Source: Candidatus Poribacteria bacterium (GTDB lineage Bacteria > Poribacteria > DTPJ01 > WJIO01). From it: 6,873 bases of DNA. A program made the translations under genes and the position numbers. Shown piece by piece: positions 6,044 through 6,873 of this stretch. The stretch covers positions 1 to 6,873 of the forward strand of contig WJIO01000352.1 of assembly GCA_014730235.1 (NCBI GenBank), in the 5' to 3' direction. How positions within the stretch are numbered: position 1 is the first letter of the stretch; every line of letters begins with the position of its first letter. The notes below the pieces were generated by a model. That model saw only the letters and a program-made list of their open reading frames with translations, had not been told where the DNA came from and did not search any database.

Positions 6044-6727
6044 TCAGTGTGACTCTAATTTAATCTGATCTTTAGAGACAAAATCCCTTGATTCCATCCT
6101 GAAAACCCTATCAGATAATTTATTCAGTGTATAAAAGTCATGGGTAATACAGACAACTGATGTTCCCTTTGCCTTGAGTTCCAGGATCATGTCAATTACA
6201 GAATCTTTGGTTGCAGGATCAAGGGAAGCGGTGGGTTCGTCAACCAAAAGTATTCGAGGACGGGCAATTATGGCTTGAGCGATGTTGATCCGCTGTTGCT
6301 CGCCGCCGCTGAAGGTAGATGGATAAGCGTCCCATAGCTCTTCAACCAAGTTAAGTCTTTTGAAATATTCCTGAGTTAAAGAGACAGCTTTATCTGCATC
6401 TTCACCTTTTGCCGTTAGCTTTGATGTGACTACCTCAATGGCAGGAATTCTGGGAATAACCTGAAGAAATTGAGAGCAGTAGGTTATATCTTCACGTCGT
6501 ATTTTCAATATGGCATGTTCATCCGCAGAGACAATATCCAGCCGCCCATTATTATCTGGATAATAATATATATGCCCAGATGTAGGCAGATAGGTTCGGT
6601 ATATACACTTCATCAGAGTTGATTTACCAGAACCTGACTTACCCATAAGCCCGATGGCTTCGCCCATATTCAGGTGTAGATTGATACCTTTCAGGGCTTC
6701 TATCTGTTTACCCTTAAGGATGTGCAT
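6044..6727 (-). CDS. phnL: PhnL-like ABC transporter-type ATPase (phosphonate C-P lyase system)
   Basis: This is an ABC-type ATPase of 227 residues with no membrane segment. Motifs are Walker A GKSGSGKS at 29-36, Q-loop Gln86 in CSQFLQVIPRIPAIEVV, signature FSGGEQQR at 139-146, Walker B ILLVDEP at 159-165 and switch His196. The stretches TYLPTSG, SQFLQVIPRI, PSTFSGGEQQRINIA and DEPTASLD follow PhnL of the C-P lyase complex closely, apart from LolD/MacB-type exporters. PhnL associates with the PhnGHIJ-K complex in phosphonate breakdown. The ATG at 6727 lacks a ribosome binding site and omits the first strand of the family. The frame is open upstream to 6763 and reads IYLNWYKTFTMHILKG, so initiation at a non-AUG codon such as ATT (6757-6755) is possible. 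No other phn gene is recognisable here, so the biological role is inferred from similarity. Confidence 0.8.
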   Translation of the reverse strand: MHILKGKQIEALKGINLHLNMGEAIGLMGKSGSGKSTLMKCIYRTYLPTSGHIYYYPDNNGRLDIVSADEHAILKIRREDITYCSQFLQVIPRIPAIEVVTSKLTAKGEDADKAVSLTQEYFKRLNLVEELWDAYPSTFSGGEQQRINIAQAIIARPRILLVDEPTASLDPATKDSVIDMILELKAKGTSVVCITHDFYTLNKLSDRVFRMESRDFVSKDQIKLESH

Positions 6728-6766
6728 TGTAAAGGTTTTATACCAATTTAAATAAATAAGGGATTA

Positions 6767-6873
6767 TTATTCTTTTCCTTGAATTTGCTTAATAACCCAA
6801 GGATATGCACACAATTCCCTGACTTTCTCTGCGTCATGGAAATACTCCTCCAGGGCTTCTGATAAAGCGTCCT
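6767..6873 (-). CDS. Unidentified protein, C-terminal end only
   Basis: The minus strand is open from the window edge to TAA at 6769-6767, followed directly by a second in-frame TAA (6766-6764). The last 34 residues include ALEEYFHDAEKVRELCAYPW and end IKQIQGKE, a believable helical C-terminus with no family I recognise; it does not look like the ends of PhnJ or PhnK as I remember them. It lies in the same frame as, and 39 bases before, the ATG of the phnL-like gene, so the two are probably co-transcribed. AAGGAAAAG near its end could serve as a weak ribosome binding site for the downstream gene. Confidence 0.6.
   Translation of the reverse strand, partial: DALSEALEEYFHDAEKVRELCAYPWVIKQIQGKE

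Overview
The window looks like a piece of a bacterial chromosome from a strictly or facultatively anaerobic organism. The evidence is a complete four-subunit ferredoxin-dependent 2-oxoacid oxidoreductase (por) set, a bacterial-type recN and a PhnL-type ABC ATPase. The base composition is moderately AT-rich by eye, and the por genes look somewhat richer in GC than recN or the insert between porA and porB. Ribosome binding sites are present for some genes (porD, porA, porB) and not evident for others (recN, porG). The spacers carry short dispersed repeats of the kind seen in many environmental anaerobe genomes. I cannot assign a phylum from the sequence alone.

Layout, left to right. recN (39-1769, +) encodes a complete SMC-like DNA repair ATPase. 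A repeat-rich spacer (1770-2000) holds a heptamer tandem repeat, a CCCCT/AGGGG palindrome and a dispersed-repeat-like motif. The por cluster follows on the same strand: porG (2001-2576), porD (2546-2830, overlapping porG), porA (2862-4031) and, after a 666-base interruption, porB (4698-5579). porB overlaps a GNAT acetyltransferase gene (5576-6025) by four bases. On the opposite strand, convergent with it, lie a phnL-like ABC ATPase gene (6044-6727 or slightly longer) and the last 34 codons of an unidentified gene (6767 to the window edge).

The most informative part is the interruption between porA and porB. Read across three frames, it is a decayed gene for a HEPN-domain protein of roughly 165 residues. 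It carries two small indels (about 4099-4102 and 4163-4166). It is also split by a 120-base non-autonomous transposable element (4291-4410) with 25-base imperfect terminal inverted repeats and an exact 8-base target duplication, AGATATTT. Removing the element and one copy of the duplication restores the reading frame exactly. The element's ends (GGCTCTTC...) and its 8-base duplication resemble the ISL3 family. At its centre is a perfect 11-base stem with a GAAA loop, matching a palindrome I recognise as widely dispersed in bacterial genomes.

Functionally, PorGDAB would convert pyruvate (or a related 2-oxoacid) plus CoA to acetyl-CoA, CO2 and reduced ferredoxin. The translationally coupled acetyltransferase belongs to a group that includes ArgA-like N-acetylglutamate synthases and would use acetyl-CoA. 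The PhnL-like protein is related to a component of the phosphonate C-P lyase system, but no other recognisable phn gene is visible here.
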